From NCBI GenBank assembly GCA_023715865.1, contig JAMBOW010000002.1:806001-870000 (forward strand): DNA of 64,000 bases, read 5' to 3'. Positions 10,657 to 19,900 of the stretch are shown here, one piece after another. The first letter of the stretch is position 1. Every line of letters starts with the position of its first letter. The notes beneath the pieces were generated by a model, which was given only the letters and a program-made list of their open reading frames with translations, ran no database searches and was not told the DNA's origin. Position numbers and translations under genes: made by a program. The DNA comes from Neobacillus mesonae. Its GTDB lineage: Bacteria; Bacillota; Bacilli; Paenibacillales; Paenibacillaceae.

Positions 10657-11250
10657 TTACATACTTACTTTAACCATAGCAGGACGAAGTACTTTGTCTT
10701 TCAACATGTACCCCTTCTGCACTTCTTCAACCACGATGCCTTCTTCGTGCTCCTCACTCTCAACCTGCATGATGGCCTGATGGAATTCTGGGTTAAACGG
10801 CTGACCCACCGTTTCCATCGATGTCAGACCTTCTGCCTGCAGTACACCTTCCAGCTGACGGAAAATCATGCTGACCCCTTTTGCAAAGGACTCCGATTCC
10901 GCATTCGCCGGAGCTGTCGCGATGGCGCGCTCAAAGTTATCAATTACAGGAACGAGTTCCGTAATCAACTTCATGGAAGCATACTTCGCAAGATCTTCCT
11001 TCTCCTTTTGTGTACGGCGGCGGAAGTTATCAAAATCAGCCTGGGCACGCAGATAGCGTTTCTCATTCTCTTCAGCAAGTGCCTGCAGTCTGTTCATTTC
11101 TTCATTCGAAGCTTGAGGTTCAGCAGCAGAATCAGTACCGTTCACGGCCTCTTCCTGCGCTTCGGCGGACTCAGCTTGCACAGCCTCATTTACCGCTTCC
11201 TCTTGCAGAGTGTTCTCTTCTCTATTTTCCATTGTTTGTTCATCTTTCAA
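10657..11250 (-). CDS. grpE: Nucleotide exchange factor GrpE
   Basis: GrpE drives ADP release from DnaK. About 60 N-terminal residues are acidic and Glu/Ala-rich (EENTLQEEAVNEAVQAE), followed by a long coiled coil (RLQALAEENEKRYLRAQADF, then DNFRRRTQKE) and the beta domain with PFNPEFHQAIMQVE and VLRPAMVKVSM at the end. The best start is the TTG at 11250: a perfect AAGGAGG lies eight bases before it. A GTG at 11259 overlaps that same Shine-Dalgarno sequence and is therefore unlikely. This gives 197 residues, a normal length. It is the second gene of the heat-shock operon. Confidence 0.95.
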   Translation of the reverse strand: MKDEQTMENREENTLQEEAVNEAVQAESAEAQEEAVNGTDSAAEPQASNEEMNRLQALAEENEKRYLRAQADFDNFRRRTQKEKEDLAKYASMKLITELVPVIDNFERAIATAPANAESESFAKGVSMIFRQLEGVLQAEGLTSMETVGQPFNPEFHQAIMQVESEEHEEGIVVEEVQKGYMLKDKVLRPAMVKVSM

Positions 11251-11405
11251 GATGTTCACCTCCTTAAATAGAGTTATTCAATTCGGGCAGGCATTTCCGT
11301 TAATACCATTCAACATGAACAAGGATCATACCTTCGTACATATACAAATCATTATTAAGCCTAGACAGCCCATTTAAACTATAAATCTGAGTAATAAACG
11401 ACTTA

Positions 11406-12437
11406 TTACTTATAGCGATGTGTCAGCATCGTCGTCAGATTTTTGGACAGCATATTGAGAATACTGATGACTTTTGCATATTCCATTCGAGTTGGACCGA
11501 GAATTCCAATCGTACCCAAAGCTTCTCCTTCAACCGAATAAGACGCAGTTATAAGGCTGCAGTTGGCAAAGGCTTCATGGTCATTTTCCGTACCAATCTT
11601 GACTTGAACTCCTGTCCCTCCAATGGTCGGCGTCATTATTTTCATAATGGTAGATGTCTCTTCAAGGAGGTCAAAAATATGTTTGACTTTGTCGACATCT
11701 TTAAATTCCGGCTGTGAGAGCATATTCGTTGTGCCGCTCAGGTACAGCCGATGTTCAGACTCTCCGTCAAAAGCAGAATCCAGCATTTTCATAAAAGCTT
11801 CGTATTCGGAAACATTGCGCTCCATCTCTCTTGCAACTTCAGAGTAAAGTCTTGCTTTCAACTTGTACAGAGGAACACCCACCAGCTTGCTGTTCATTAA
11901 ATTAACGACTCGCTCCATCTCAGAAATGGAGACATTTGGCGGAATACTCACCGTCTTATTCTCAACTTGACCCGTGCTGGTAACGATGATCGCTACAGCA
12001 GTATTCTCCCCAAGCGGAAGAAGCTGAAAATGACGAAGCGACGTATGAAAAACTTCCGGTCCAAGCAGGATGGAAGTATAATTGGTCATATGCGACAAAA
12101 TGGTCGAAGCATGCTGTATTACTTGCTCCATCGCATTCAATTTCTCGGCTAACAGCAGTTTGAGCTCCTTAAGTTCAGAAGGCTCGCTAAACTTAAAAGG
12201 ATCAAGATGATCAACATAGTATCTGTATCCTTTATGAGACGGAATACGGCCTGCAGAAGTATGCGGCTGTTCCAAGTATCCCATTTCCTCCAGGTCTGAC
12301 ATCTCATTGCGAATCGTTGCCGGACTGTATCCGACATCGCCTCTCTTTGAAATGCTGCGGGATCCTACGGGTTCTGCCGAACGAATATAATCATCAACAA
12401 TAGCATTCAGTATCAGTCTTTGACGCTCGGTTAACAT
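11406..12437 (-). CDS. hrcA: Heat-inducible transcription repressor HrcA
   Basis: HrcA represses class I heat-shock genes by binding CIRCE; its activity depends on GroEL in B. subtilis. The 343-residue protein begins with a winged helix (MLTERQRLILNAIVDDYI, EPVGSRSISKR, then SPATIRNEMSDLEEMGYL). The HrcA-specific PHTSAGRIPSHKGYRYYVD follows, and the C-terminal GAF-like domain carries IGTEND and GPTRMEYAKVI. The start is ATG with GGGGGAG upstream. A perfect CIRCE lies 31 bases upstream, so the operon is autoregulated. Confidence 0.97.
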   Translation of the reverse strand: MLTERQRLILNAIVDDYIRSAEPVGSRSISKRGDVGYSPATIRNEMSDLEEMGYLEQPHTSAGRIPSHKGYRYYVDHLDPFKFSEPSELKELKLLLAEKLNAMEQVIQHASTILSHMTNYTSILLGPEVFHTSLRHFQLLPLGENTAVAIIVTSTGQVENKTVSIPPNVSISEMERVVNLMNSKLVGVPLYKLKARLYSEVAREMERNVSEYEAFMKMLDSAFDGESEHRLYLSGTTNMLSQPEFKDVDKVKHIFDLLEETSTIMKIMTPTIGGTGVQVKIGTENDHEAFANCSLITASYSVEGEALGTIGILGPTRMEYAKVISILNMLSKNLTTMLTHRYK

Positions 12438-12467
12438 ACGTGTCTCCCCCTAAAGATGTTCATTTCG

Positions 12468-12494
12468 TTAGCACTCACAACTGACGAGTGCTAA
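12468..12494. promoter_or_regulatory. CIRCE operator (HrcA binding site)
   Basis: TTAGCACTC, nine bases, GAGTGCTAA: an exact match to the CIRCE consensus. It lies right after the predicted transcription start of the hrcA operon, so HrcA bound here would block the promoter. Confidence 0.97.
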
Positions 12495-12505
12495 CCAGTA
12501 ATACA

Positions 12506-12535
12506 AAAATACCAAACTGACCTGAGCATTGTCAA
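12506..12535 (-). promoter_or_regulatory. Sigma-A promoter of the hrcA-grpE-dnaK-dnaJ operon
   Basis: On the minus strand the -35 box is TTGACA (12535-12530, perfect consensus) and the -10 box is TATTTT (12511-12506) after an 18-base spacer. The CIRCE begins about 12 bases after the -10 box. The -35 box starts just past the stop codon of the preceding GNAT gene. Confidence 0.85.
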
Positions 12536-12536
12536 G

Positions 12537-12998
12537 TCAGTTCAGTATCTTGAGAACTGCTATTTCGTCACAAGCGTGCTGCTTGCTGCAGTTGACGCAA
12601 TCGGTCCATACTTTTTCCGGGAAAATCTCTTTATTTACTACAGAGAATCCATTCTTCTCAAAAAAGGAAACCTCATAGGTTAATGCCATGACTTTCGGGA
12701 TCTGCTGTTCCTTTGCTTCCTCCACCAGTTTGTCCAAAAGCAAAGAACCAATACCTTGTCCTTTATGACCTTCAGATATGCCCAGCGACCTGATCTCGAC
12801 CAGATCCTTCCCCAGCTTGCATAAAGAGCCGCATCCGACGACTTGTCCATTCACTTCAGCCACAACAAAAAGATCGATTTGCCTGTGAAGCACATCACGT
12901 GAACGCGGAAGCATTATTCCTCTTTCTGCATAACCTTTAATCATTTCAAACAAAGTATCGACATCTTCGTGAGATGCTTTTCTGCATACCGCAGCCAT
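12537..12998 (-). CDS. GNAT N-acetyltransferase (resembles short ArgA-type)
   Basis: A 153-residue GNAT enzyme. The acetyl-CoA loop is GHKGQGIGSLLLDKLVEEA (R/Q-x-x-G-x-G/A form). The start LCRKASHEDVDTLFEMIKGY-like region, IRSLGISE and the C-terminal EKVWTDCVNC..C pattern resemble the short stand-alone N-acetylglutamate synthases found in several Gram-positives; that substrate is a suggestion only. The ATG at 12998 is preceded by GGAGAAGGAG; the GTG at 13019 lies upstream of that site and was rejected. It sits between hemW and hrcA, which are adjacent in B. subtilis, so it is an insertion in the conserved cluster. Confidence 0.85.
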   Translation of the reverse strand: MAAVCRKASHEDVDTLFEMIKGYAERGIMLPRSRDVLHRQIDLFVVAEVNGQVVGCGSLCKLGKDLVEIRSLGISEGHKGQGIGSLLLDKLVEEAKEQQIPKVMALTYEVSFFEKNGFSVVNKEIFPEKVWTDCVNCSKQHACDEIAVLKILN

Positions 12999-13078
12999 GA
13001 CTCCTTCTCCTCCTATCACGCACTGACGAAATTAACATGTGTATAAATATACATCAGAGCGTATAGAAGTTCAAGCAA

Positions 13079-14257
13079 TTATTTGACGGTCAATGTCCCG
13101 ATAAATTCAGCAAAAACCTCGTTCCCGTACAGGACTCCCTGGCTGCTCAGACGGTAGCCTTCCCCCGTGGCATCAAGGAGACCTGCATGCAACATTTTAT
13201 GCAGCGGCTTTGAGAATATGTCCTCTATTTTCTCACCAAACTGTTCCTCGAAGCTCGCGCTGGATACTCCCTCCAACATGCGCAGTCCCACCATCATAAA
13301 GTCTTCCATTGCTTCTTCCTTGGATACTGAGAGCGTATCGAGACGCGGAAGCCCTTGTTCTGTTGCTTCTATATATGGGTTGACTCCCCTGACATTCATA
13401 TGACGTTCTCTTCCAACGTAACCATGTGCGCCAGCTCCAAGACCATAGTAATCTTCGTTTCTCCAGTAGGTCATATTATGCCGGCTTTGCATGCCCGGCT
13501 TCGCGAAGTTACTAATCTCATACTGGTCGTATCCTGCTTCCTTCATTCGTTCCATGAGATGCAAATACATTTTCAGCTCATGCTCCTCGTCCGGCAGCGG
13601 AAGCTGGTTTTTCTGGAACAGCGTGTGGAACAGTGTATTTTCTTCAACCTTCAGCCCGTAGATGGAATAGTGAGGCAAACCCAGCTCAAGCGCCTTTGTC
13701 ACACTTTCCGAGAGCATTTCGACAGTTTGGTTAGGCAAACCGAACATCAAGTCGATCGACAGATTTGTAAGCCCCGCCTTACGCGCATTCTCCAAACTGC
13801 GATACACGTCGTCCGTGTTATGAATTCGCCCAATTCCTGTTAACAGCTCATTCTGGAAAGCTTGTACTCCAAAGCTGACCCGGTTAACTCCGCCCTCTTT
13901 CATTACGGACAGCTTCTCTAGATCCGTCGTTCCGGGATTGGCTTCCATTGAAAATTCAATATCTTCTGCCCAGTTCGGGAAGTAAGTACGTACGGACTTC
14001 AGAAAATAGGCCATCTCATCCGGTTTCAAAACCGTCGGTGTTCCTCCGCCTACGAATATCGTTTTGATTTCCCCTGGAGGCGTCTTAGTGACGGTATACT
14101 CCATCTCCCGCTCCAGCGCCTCTAAATATTTCATCACCGGCTGATCTTTCAGCACATAGGAATTAAAATCACAGTAGAAACATTTATTCGTGCAGAAGGG
14201 AATATGAAGATACACCGCTTCTGGTGCTTTGTTTCGTTTCAGCATTTCATTTGCCAC
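13079..14257 (-). CDS. hemW: Radical SAM family heme chaperone HemW
   Basis: HemW is related to oxygen-independent coproporphyrinogen oxidase but acts as a heme-insertion chaperone in characterised cases. The 392-residue protein has AVYLHIPFCTNKCFYCDF with the CxxxCxxC cluster motif, VGGGTPTVL, SMEANPGT and NRVSFGVQ. The short C-terminal HemN_C region has MVGLRMLEGVS. The single-cluster cysteine set fits HemW, not HemN. The start is GTG at 14257, nine bases after AGAGGGGG; the frame upstream to 14329 overlaps the lepA terminator region. It follows lepA as in B. subtilis. Confidence 0.93.
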   Translation of the reverse strand: MANEMLKRNKAPEAVYLHIPFCTNKCFYCDFNSYVLKDQPVMKYLEALEREMEYTVTKTPPGEIKTIFVGGGTPTVLKPDEMAYFLKSVRTYFPNWAEDIEFSMEANPGTTDLEKLSVMKEGGVNRVSFGVQAFQNELLTGIGRIHNTDDVYRSLENARKAGLTNLSIDLMFGLPNQTVEMLSESVTKALELGLPHYSIYGLKVEENTLFHTLFQKNQLPLPDEEHELKMYLHLMERMKEAGYDQYEISNFAKPGMQSRHNMTYWRNEDYYGLGAGAHGYVGRERHMNVRGVNPYIEATEQGLPRLDTLSVSKEEAMEDFMMVGLRMLEGVSSASFEEQFGEKIEDIFSKPLHKMLHAGLLDATGEGYRLSSQGVLYGNEVFAEFIGTLTVK

Positions 14258-14333
14258 GCGGGTATGCCCCCTCTTGATTAGTATGGTCTGCAAAATGATA
14301 CATCTTACAAGAAGCCATTGTATCGTCATTGAA

Positions 14334-14362
14334 GAAAAAAGGAAAGCCGAGACCGGCTTTCC
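14334..14362 (-). terminator. Rho-independent terminator after lepA
   Basis: A 9-bp stem (GGAAAGCCG / CGGCTTTCC) with a four-base loop is followed on the minus strand by TTTTTTCTTC. It separates lepA from hemW. Confidence 0.85.
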
Positions 14363-14472
14363 TTATATAGTGAGGCTCGTTATTAAGCGCTCGGTTTTGG
14401 GCTGAATCTCTCCAGTTGACTAAAGTCAAAAGTCGTTCTTCATCCAAAAACCTCGCTAGGATAAATAGCTTA

Positions 14473-16290
14473 TTAATTGTCGTCGATCTTCAGTACCGCC
14501 ATAAACGCTTCCTGCGGCACCTCTACATTCCCGACCTGTTTCATCCGCTTCTTACCCTCTTTTTGCTTCTCGAGCAGCTTCCGTTTACGGGAAATGTCAC
14601 CGCCGTAACATTTGGAGAGTACGTTCTTACGCATCGCCTTAATCGTTTCACGCGCTACAACCTTTGTTCCGACAGATGCCTGAATCGGCACCTCGAACAT
14701 TTGACGAGGGATCAGTTCACGCAGCTTCTCGCAGATCACCCGGCCGCGCTGATACGCACGCTCGCGGTGAACGATAAAGGACAAGGCATCGACCTGCTCA
14801 CCGTTCAACAAGATGTCCATCTTCACGAGATTAGACTGGCGGTAGCCGGAGATTTCGTAGTCGTAAGATGCATACCCTTTCGTGCTGGACTTCAATTGAT
14901 CGAAGAAGTCGTATACGATCTCTGCAAGTGGAATATCATACGTAATCGTTACACGGTTCGCATCGATGTACTCCATGTTAAGATACTCGCCGCGCTTGGT
15001 TTGGCAGAGCTCCATTACAGTTCCGACATAATCGTTAGGTACGATAATATCAGCTTTAACGTAAGGCTCCTCTACATGATCAATACGTCCGACTTCCGGA
15101 TAGTTCGACGGGTTGTCGATCTCAAGCACTTCTCCATTGGTCAGCTTAATGCGGTAAATAACGCTTGGCGCCGTTGTGATGAGCGGTATATTAAATTCAC
15201 GTTCAATCCGCTCCTGAATAACGTCCATATGCAGCAGTCCGAGGAAGCCGCAGCGGAAACCAAAGCCAAGCGCACTGGAGGTTTCCGGTTCAAAGCTGAG
15301 AGACGCATCGTTCAGTTGAAGCTTCTCCAGCGCCTCACGCAAATCGTTGTAATCCGATGTATCGATTGGATACAGACCGCAGTATACCATCGGGTTGATC
15401 TTACGGTACCCTGGCAGCGGCTCCGGAGCTGGATTCTTAGCATCGGTAATCGTATCCCCGACACGGGTATCGCCAACGTGCTTGATTCCGGCAACAACAA
15501 AACCTACATCGCCGACGTTAAGCTCGTCCACAATGGTCATCCGCGGCATAAAGGCACCGACCTCAATGACCTCAAACGATTTGTCCGTCGCCATCATTTT
15601 GATCTTAGATCCGGCTTTGATTTTACCGTCAATTACACGAACGTATACGATAACACCCTTGTAAGGGTCATAGTGAGAGTCAAAAATAAGCGCTTTTAGC
15701 GGATTATCTGGGTCGCCGTTTGGTGCGGGCACTCCCGTTACGACCTGCTCCAAAATTTCCTTAATCCCGATCCCTGCTTTGGCGGAAGCAAGTACAGCTT
15801 CACTGGCATCAAGACCGATAACGTCCTCGATCTCCTGCTTCACCCGTTCAGGGTCCGCACTTGGGAGGTCGATTTTGTTGATGACAGGTAGAATTTCAAG
15901 ATCGTTATCGAGCGCAAGGTATACGTTCGCAAGTGTCTGAGCTTCAATCCCCTGAGCAGCATCCACAACCAAAAGTGCGCCTTCGCAGGCAGCAAGGCTT
16001 CGGGATACTTCATACGTAAAGTCGACGTGTCCCGGTGTATCAATCAAGTTGAGAATATATTCTTCCCCATTATCCGCTTTGTACGTCAGACGCACAGCCT
16101 GAAGCTTGATTGTAATTCCACGCTCGCGTTCCAGCTCCATTTGGTCAAGCACCTGCTCCTGCATTTCGCGGGATGTCAGCGCACCGGTGTACTCCAGAAT
16201 ACGGTCTGCCAAAGTCGATTTACCGTGGTCTATATGTGCAATGATACTGAAATTTCTAATTTTCTTTTGTCTTGCCTGAATGTCTGTCAT
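14473..16290 (-). CDS. lepA: Elongation factor 4 (LepA)
   Basis: Ribosome-associated GTPase (EF4). The 605-residue length is typical. The G domain has [18 protein letters not shown] (P loop), [17 protein letters not shown], and NKIDLP (G4). EF-G-like domains follow, and the LepA-specific C-terminal domain has [20 protein letters not shown] chemistry seen here as [20 protein letters not shown]. The start is ATG with GGGGGTAAGG upstream. It follows yqxA and spoIIP on the same strand and ends at its own terminator. Confidence 0.97.
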   Translation of the reverse strand: MTDIQARQKKIRNFSIIAHIDHGKSTLADRILEYTGALTSREMQEQVLDQMELERERGITIKLQAVRLTYKADNGEEYILNLIDTPGHVDFTYEVSRSLAACEGALLVVDAAQGIEAQTLANVYLALDNDLEILPVINKIDLPSADPERVKQEIEDVIGLDASEAVLASAKAGIGIKEILEQVVTGVPAPNGDPDNPLKALIFDSHYDPYKGVIVYVRVIDGKIKAGSKIKMMATDKSFEVIEVGAFMPRMTIVDELNVGDVGFVVAGIKHVGDTRVGDTITDAKNPAPEPLPGYRKINPMVYCGLYPIDTSDYNDLREALEKLQLNDASLSFEPETSSALGFGFRCGFLGLLHMDVIQERIEREFNIPLITTAPSVIYRIKLTNGEVLEIDNPSNYPEVGRIDHVEEPYVKADIIVPNDYVGTVMELCQTKRGEYLNMEYIDANRVTITYDIPLAEIVYDFFDQLKSSTKGYASYDYEISGYRQSNLVKMDILLNGEQVDALSFIVHRERAYQRGRVICEKLRELIPRQMFEVPIQASVGTKVVARETIKAMRKNVLSKCYGGDISRKRKLLEKQKEGKKRMKQVGNVEVPQEAFMAVLKIDDN

Positions 16291-16365
16291 GCCTTACCCC
16301 CAAAACAGCCTAATGTCAATCATCTCATTATAGCAGTTAGCGGTACAGCCTTCAATATACAGACC

Positions 16366-16737
16366 CTATTCTGTTACACCGTTAAAAAGAGAAACCACCC
16401 AGCGAATTCCGCTCTGTGACACCTGCTGAAGTAATCCGGCTGTTTTTTCAGCAAGTACATCGACGGCAGATGCTTTGACCGGCTCTGTAATGAGTACGTC
16501 CCGCGGGGTAATCACTTGAGGGTTTGGCTCAGGCATTGAAACAGGCTGCTCTGTAGAAGAGGCTTCCGTTATTTGCTGCTGTCCCTGCTGTTGCACTTGC
16601 GTCTGTACTAAGGGAGCATTTTCTTCCTGCACATCCGTAGCTAGTGAAAATCCTGTCCCTGCGATCTGCATGCCCATCAGCATACCTGCAATGATTAATA
16701 GTGCAAAGATAAGCAGCCTTTTTCCAAATGTAGACAT
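16366..16737 (-). CDS. yqxA: Small membrane-anchored protein, YqxA-like (DUF3679 position)
   Basis: A 123-residue protein with one N-terminal membrane segment (LLIFALLIIAGMLMGMQIA), then a Gln/Pro/Glu-rich extracytoplasmic stretch and a C-terminal helix (AVDVLAEKTAGLLQQVSQSG). The identification as the YqxA homologue rests mainly on position: B. subtilis yqxA lies between spoIIP and lepA, as here, and has the same size and single-TM layout. The function of that family is unknown. The ATG at 16737 follows GGGGGAAGAGG; the TTG at 16752 precedes that site. Confidence 0.8.
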   Translation of the reverse strand: MSTFGKRLLIFALLIIAGMLMGMQIAGTGFSLATDVQEENAPLVQTQVQQQGQQQITEASSTEQPVSMPEPNPQVITPRDVLITEPVKASAVDVLAEKTAGLLQQVSQSGIRWVVSLFNGVTE

Positions 16738-16773
16738 GGCCTCTTCCCCCAATGGTTAATAATGAGACAAACG

Positions 16774-18051
16774 TTACCCTTTATTCGCAGCGGGCGAATC
16801 CTCCGCGCTGGCTTTTTCTACATTCTGTTCCTCCATGTACACTTCAGCAATGATGTCCGCAAGAGCTTCGGAGGTGCGCTTAAGTTCCTCCTCTGTATTG
16901 TCTATGCCGCCGATCTCTACCAATATGCTGTTCTCCGATAGGGACTGATTGTATTCGCCATTATTTCCTCCGCCGCCATCCTTGCCCCAAACGCCTCTAG
17001 ACACGCCGGGGTACAGCTTTTCCATCTTCTTGTGGAGCTTGGCTGCATAGGCTTCGTTCTTCTCCCAGTTCGGATTGTCATGCCCGATAATGAAATAGAC
17101 TTTGGCATAGGTTATGCCGTCAATTGTTGCTGTAGTTTTACTTTTTCGCTGGGAATCTCGGTGAATATCTATTAAATAGGTAAGATTTTCGTTTTCAGTC
17201 ATAGCAGCCTTAACCGTTTCCCTTGAATATTTATAAGAGTAATTCCAGTTGTAATCCTCCTGTGTGCTGACGTAATCCTCCTGCTCATGAACCACTCCGA
17301 CGCCTTGCTTCTGCAGCTGCTTGCTGAGGAATGATCCCACTCTAAATACATTGGCGCTGGCTTTCCCAGACGATGGATTCGTGCTGTCTGTACCGAGCAG
17401 CGGATTATAAGCCTCGTGAGGATGAGAGTGATAGATGAGAACTGTTTTTTTCAATTCCTTCTCGGGGTCAGGACTCTCGACCACTTCCCCTGGAACCTCC
17501 GTCGACGGTTGTTCTTCATTAGTAGGCTCTTCGGCGCCTTCAACCGGATCAGGATCTACGTTCTCCTCCGGTTCATTCCCATTGGAAGTAGAAGCGACAA
17601 ATCCCGGGTCAGGCTGATAATCCTGAGGTGCTTCTGCTTGCTGATTGCCTGAACCGCTTCTTAACAAGACCGGCTTATTGCTTCCCATGCCCGGCACCTG
17701 ACTTGCAATCAGGCTTTTTGGATTTCTAGGATCCACACCCGTCAATAATTCAAAGACAAATGAGGTTACCTGTTCACCGGACAGCTCGGATTGCTGCTTC
17801 CCTTGTGATAGATGCGGAATTTCCATTCCAAGGACATCCATAAATATGCCGCTTGATAGAGAGCCGGCAAAGCCTTGCATCGAGGATATGGAAGAGCTGT
17901 TCAGCTTTCGCTCAGCCAATCCAGAAAGACCAAGCAGGACGAAAAACAAGGCAGATACGAGTATAAGCAGCAAAAGTGCACGTCCTGTCGCTAATATACG
18001 AAGACCGCGTGCTCTCATTCTTGAAACATTCCAAGTTTGAAACTTGTTCAT
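16774..18051 (-). CDS. spoIIP: Stage II sporulation protein P (SpoIIP)
   Basis: SpoIIP is the amidase/endopeptidase that, with SpoIID and SpoIIM, thins septal peptidoglycan during engulfment. The 425-residue protein has a cytoplasmic basic start, one membrane segment (ALLLLILVSALFFVLLGLSG, about residues 25-44), a long Pro/Glu-rich linker (about 150-200) and the catalytic domain. That domain has the zinc ligands seen as IYHSHPHEAY, IDIHRDS and SILVEIGG, typical of the N-acetylmuramoyl-L-alanine amidase fold. The linker is longer than in B. subtilis. The start is ATG with AGGGAGGTGG upstream. It is downstream of gpr behind a terminator. Confidence 0.94.
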   Translation of the reverse strand: MNKFQTWNVSRMRARGLRILATGRALLLLILVSALFFVLLGLSGLAERKLNSSSISSMQGFAGSLSSGIFMDVLGMEIPHLSQGKQQSELSGEQVTSFVFELLTGVDPRNPKSLIASQVPGMGSNKPVLLRSGSGNQQAEAPQDYQPDPGFVASTSNGNEPEENVDPDPVEGAEEPTNEEQPSTEVPGEVVESPDPEKELKKTVLIYHSHPHEAYNPLLGTDSTNPSSGKASANVFRVGSFLSKQLQKQGVGVVHEQEDYVSTQEDYNWNYSYKYSRETVKAAMTENENLTYLIDIHRDSQRKSKTTATIDGITYAKVYFIIGHDNPNWEKNEAYAAKLHKKMEKLYPGVSRGVWGKDGGGGNNGEYNQSLSENSILVEIGGIDNTEEELKRTSEALADIIAEVYMEEQNVEKASAEDSPAANKG

Positions 18052-18162
18052 AGCTAGAGTCCACCTCCCTAAGCAATCAAATCATCATTCGAGTTTAGGC
18101 TTGTTTCTTGTAATCTCTCATAATTCAAAACTATGAACTCTTGCGAGGAAGTAGAACAAAAA

Positions 18163-18200
18163 AAGGACAAAAAAAAGAAGACCGATAGATTCGGTCTTCT
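18163..18200 (-). terminator. Rho-independent terminator after gpr
   Basis: A 10-bp perfect stem (AGAAGACCGA / TCGGTCTTCT) with a five-base loop runs on the minus strand into TTTTTTTGTCC. It lies 22 bases past the gpr stop and separates gpr from spoIIP. Confidence 0.88.
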
Positions 18201-18222
18201 TTAGTAGGAGAGAAACCCTTAT

Positions 18223-19224
18223 TCAGTGCGTGTAGGACGCTACATTTTCCAATTTAACTGCATCATGCAGCGCAGCATTCAATCCGCTCGCGATAATGTT
18301 CGCGATATCTTCGATAAATTCGTCAATTTCTTTAGGCGTCACAATCAAATCATGACCGAGAGGATCAAGAACTTCTTTTACCAGACCAAGACGCTCCTGC
18401 TCACTGATCTCATTCAGCACACCTAAGATTTGACTTCCTGCTTTAGTTTGTTTGTTAAAGTGTGCCTGCATCAGCTCAAACGTCGTATTCACGATGGTTG
18501 AGGCATAGCAGACAGTAGGTACTCCGATAGCAATACATGGAACCCCCATTATTTCCTTGGTAATTCCTTTGCGTTTGTTTCCGATCCCCGAGCCTGGGTG
18601 AATACCAATATCCGCTACTTGAATGGTAGTATTCACTCTTTCCAGCGATTTGGAGGCGAGTGAATCAATGGCGATAATGAGGTCGGGTTTGGTCAGTTCA
18701 ACTATTCCCTGAATGGTCTCGCTGGATTCAATGCCTGTGAGGCCTAGTACACCAGGCGCTATAGCGCTGACTTCGCGATATCCCGGGGACACCTGATCCG
18801 GCATCAGCTCGAAGTATTGACGGGTAACAAGGGTATTTTCTACAACGAGAGGACCGAGAGAGTCAGGTGTCACATTCCAGTTCCCCAAACCGACGATAAA
18901 TACTTTTGCCTTTTTATTGATTCCGATTTTAGCGATAAAGTCTTCCATTTCCTTCGTAAACACAGCGGTAACCTGCTCCTGCAGCGTCGTATCTCCATTT
19001 CGGAGCTTAGGAACTTCCAGGGTAACATAATGTCCTTTAACTCTTCCTATGCGCTGAGAGCCTTCTTCATTTAATACATCCAGTCTTGTTACTTTTACAT
19101 CCCCTAGCTGCTCCACATCTTCCTGAACGCCTGAAATAGGAGTGTTATTCTGTATTTGAGCAAGCTCACGAGCCTCGATGGCAAGATCGGTGCGAACGGC
19201 ATATTTTTGCAGATCCAGTGTCAT
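18223..19224 (-). CDS. gpr: Germination protease GPR
   Basis: GPR starts degradation of small acid-soluble spore proteins during germination. It is made as a zymogen that removes its own N-terminal peptide. The 333-residue protein begins MTLDLQKYAVRTDLAIEARE, which holds the TDLAIEA segment close to the known autoprocessing site. It also has VGLGNWNVTPDSLGP, IAIDSLAS and the HPGSGIGNKRKGI region of the family. The ATG at 19224 has GGGAGG eleven bases upstream; the TTG at 19245 lies on that site. It is divergent from rpsT, as in B. subtilis. Forespore (sigma-G) expression is expected, but I could not mark a convincing promoter. Confidence 0.95.
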   Translation of the reverse strand: MTLDLQKYAVRTDLAIEARELAQIQNNTPISGVQEDVEQLGDVKVTRLDVLNEEGSQRIGRVKGHYVTLEVPKLRNGDTTLQEQVTAVFTKEMEDFIAKIGINKKAKVFIVGLGNWNVTPDSLGPLVVENTLVTRQYFELMPDQVSPGYREVSAIAPGVLGLTGIESSETIQGIVELTKPDLIIAIDSLASKSLERVNTTIQVADIGIHPGSGIGNKRKGITKEIMGVPCIAIGVPTVCYASTIVNTTFELMQAHFNKQTKAGSQILGVLNEISEQERLGLVKEVLDPLGHDLIVTPKEIDEFIEDIANIIASGLNAALHDAVKLENVASYTH

Positions 19225-19342
19225 ACTGTGTAGTTCCTCCCTCAAAAGTAACGGTTTACGGTAGTGTGCGTCGAATATGTCCTTTTTTATACAGAAGCTC
19301 CAAATTCGTTATTTCAAAATACAAGCACAGTGCATGTTGTTG

Positions 19343-19371
19343 TTGCTTTTTAAGGGGGGTCGTGCTAGAAT
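19343..19371 (+). promoter_or_regulatory. Sigma-A promoter of rpsT
   Basis: The -35 box is TTGCTT (19343-19348) and the -10 box is TAGAAT (19366-19371), with a 17-base spacer. It lies 62 bases upstream of the rpsT start codon. Confidence 0.7.
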
Positions 19372-19432
19372 ATTTTAAGTTGTGAAACGTTTTGTATTTC
19401 ATAAGTAACTGCCTTAACAGGAGGTGAATGTA

Positions 19433-19705
19433 ATGCCAAACATCAAATCCGCTGTAAAACGCGTTAAAACTAACGATAAACGTCGTGCGCTGAACGCTTC
19501 CCAGAAGTCTGCACTTCGTACAGCTGTTAAAGCTGCTGATACAGCACTAGCTTCTAACGAAGTTGAAACAGCTAAAGCTGCGATTCAAGCTGCTTCCCAA
19601 AAATTGGACAAAGCTGTGACTAAAGGTCTTGTTCATAAAAACGCTGCAGCTCGTAAAAAATCCCGCTTGGCTAAAAAACTGAACGCTCTTACTGCTAACG
19701 CGTAA
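19433..19705 (+). CDS. rpsT: 30S ribosomal protein S20
   Basis: S20 binds the 5' domain of 16S rRNA early in 30S assembly. The 90-residue protein is Lys/Arg/Ala-rich and begins [19 protein letters not shown], with [19 protein letters not shown] near the end, as in all bacterial S20 proteins. The start is the ATG at 19433 with AGGAGGTG nine bases upstream; a GTG at 19424 lies within that site. Codon use is strongly biased (GCT, CGT, AAA), as expected for a highly expressed gene. It has its own promoter and a strong terminator. Confidence 0.97.
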   Translation: MPNIKSAVKRVKTNDKRRALNASQKSALRTAVKAADTALASNEVETAKAAIQAASQKLDKAVTKGLVHKNAAARKKSRLAKKLNALTANA

Positions 19706-19729
19706 GTTTGCGTTTCTTATAGTGACTAA

Positions 19730-19788
19730 GCAAAAAACCTGATCCGTCAGGCAGATTTTATCTGTCAGGCTGGATCAGGTTTTTTTAG
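19730..19788 (+). terminator. Rho-independent terminator of rpsT
   Basis: A long stem (AAAACCTGATCC / GGATCAGGTTTT, with an inner CAGATTTTATCTG hairpin) is followed by TTTTTTT. It lies about 30 bases past the rpsT stop. Confidence 0.92.
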
Positions 19789-19838
19789 TTGTAGTCACAA
19801 GGCATGGAGCTTCCCGCCCCTTCTAAGTTCGTTCTATG

Positions 19839-19870
19839 TAAAAAAACCTGACCAGCAAATGCTGGCCAGG
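19839..19870 (-). terminator. Rho-independent terminator of the VOC-protein gene
   Basis: The stem CCTGGCCAGC / GCTGGTCAGG on the minus strand is followed by TTTTTTTACAT. It lies 31 bases downstream of the stop at 19901. Confidence 0.88.
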
Positions 19871-19900
19871 GCATATTATTTTATCTACATAAAGAAAATC

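Noticed and set aside
14416..15699. 427-codon plus-strand frame across lepA
   Set aside because: It is antisense to a full-length, well-conserved lepA and has no ribosome binding site or recognisable domain; it is a shadow of lepA codon structure.
19225..19342. Sigma-G promoter for gpr
   Set aside because: Candidate -35 and -10 pairs were found only at wrong spacing, so I did not mark one.
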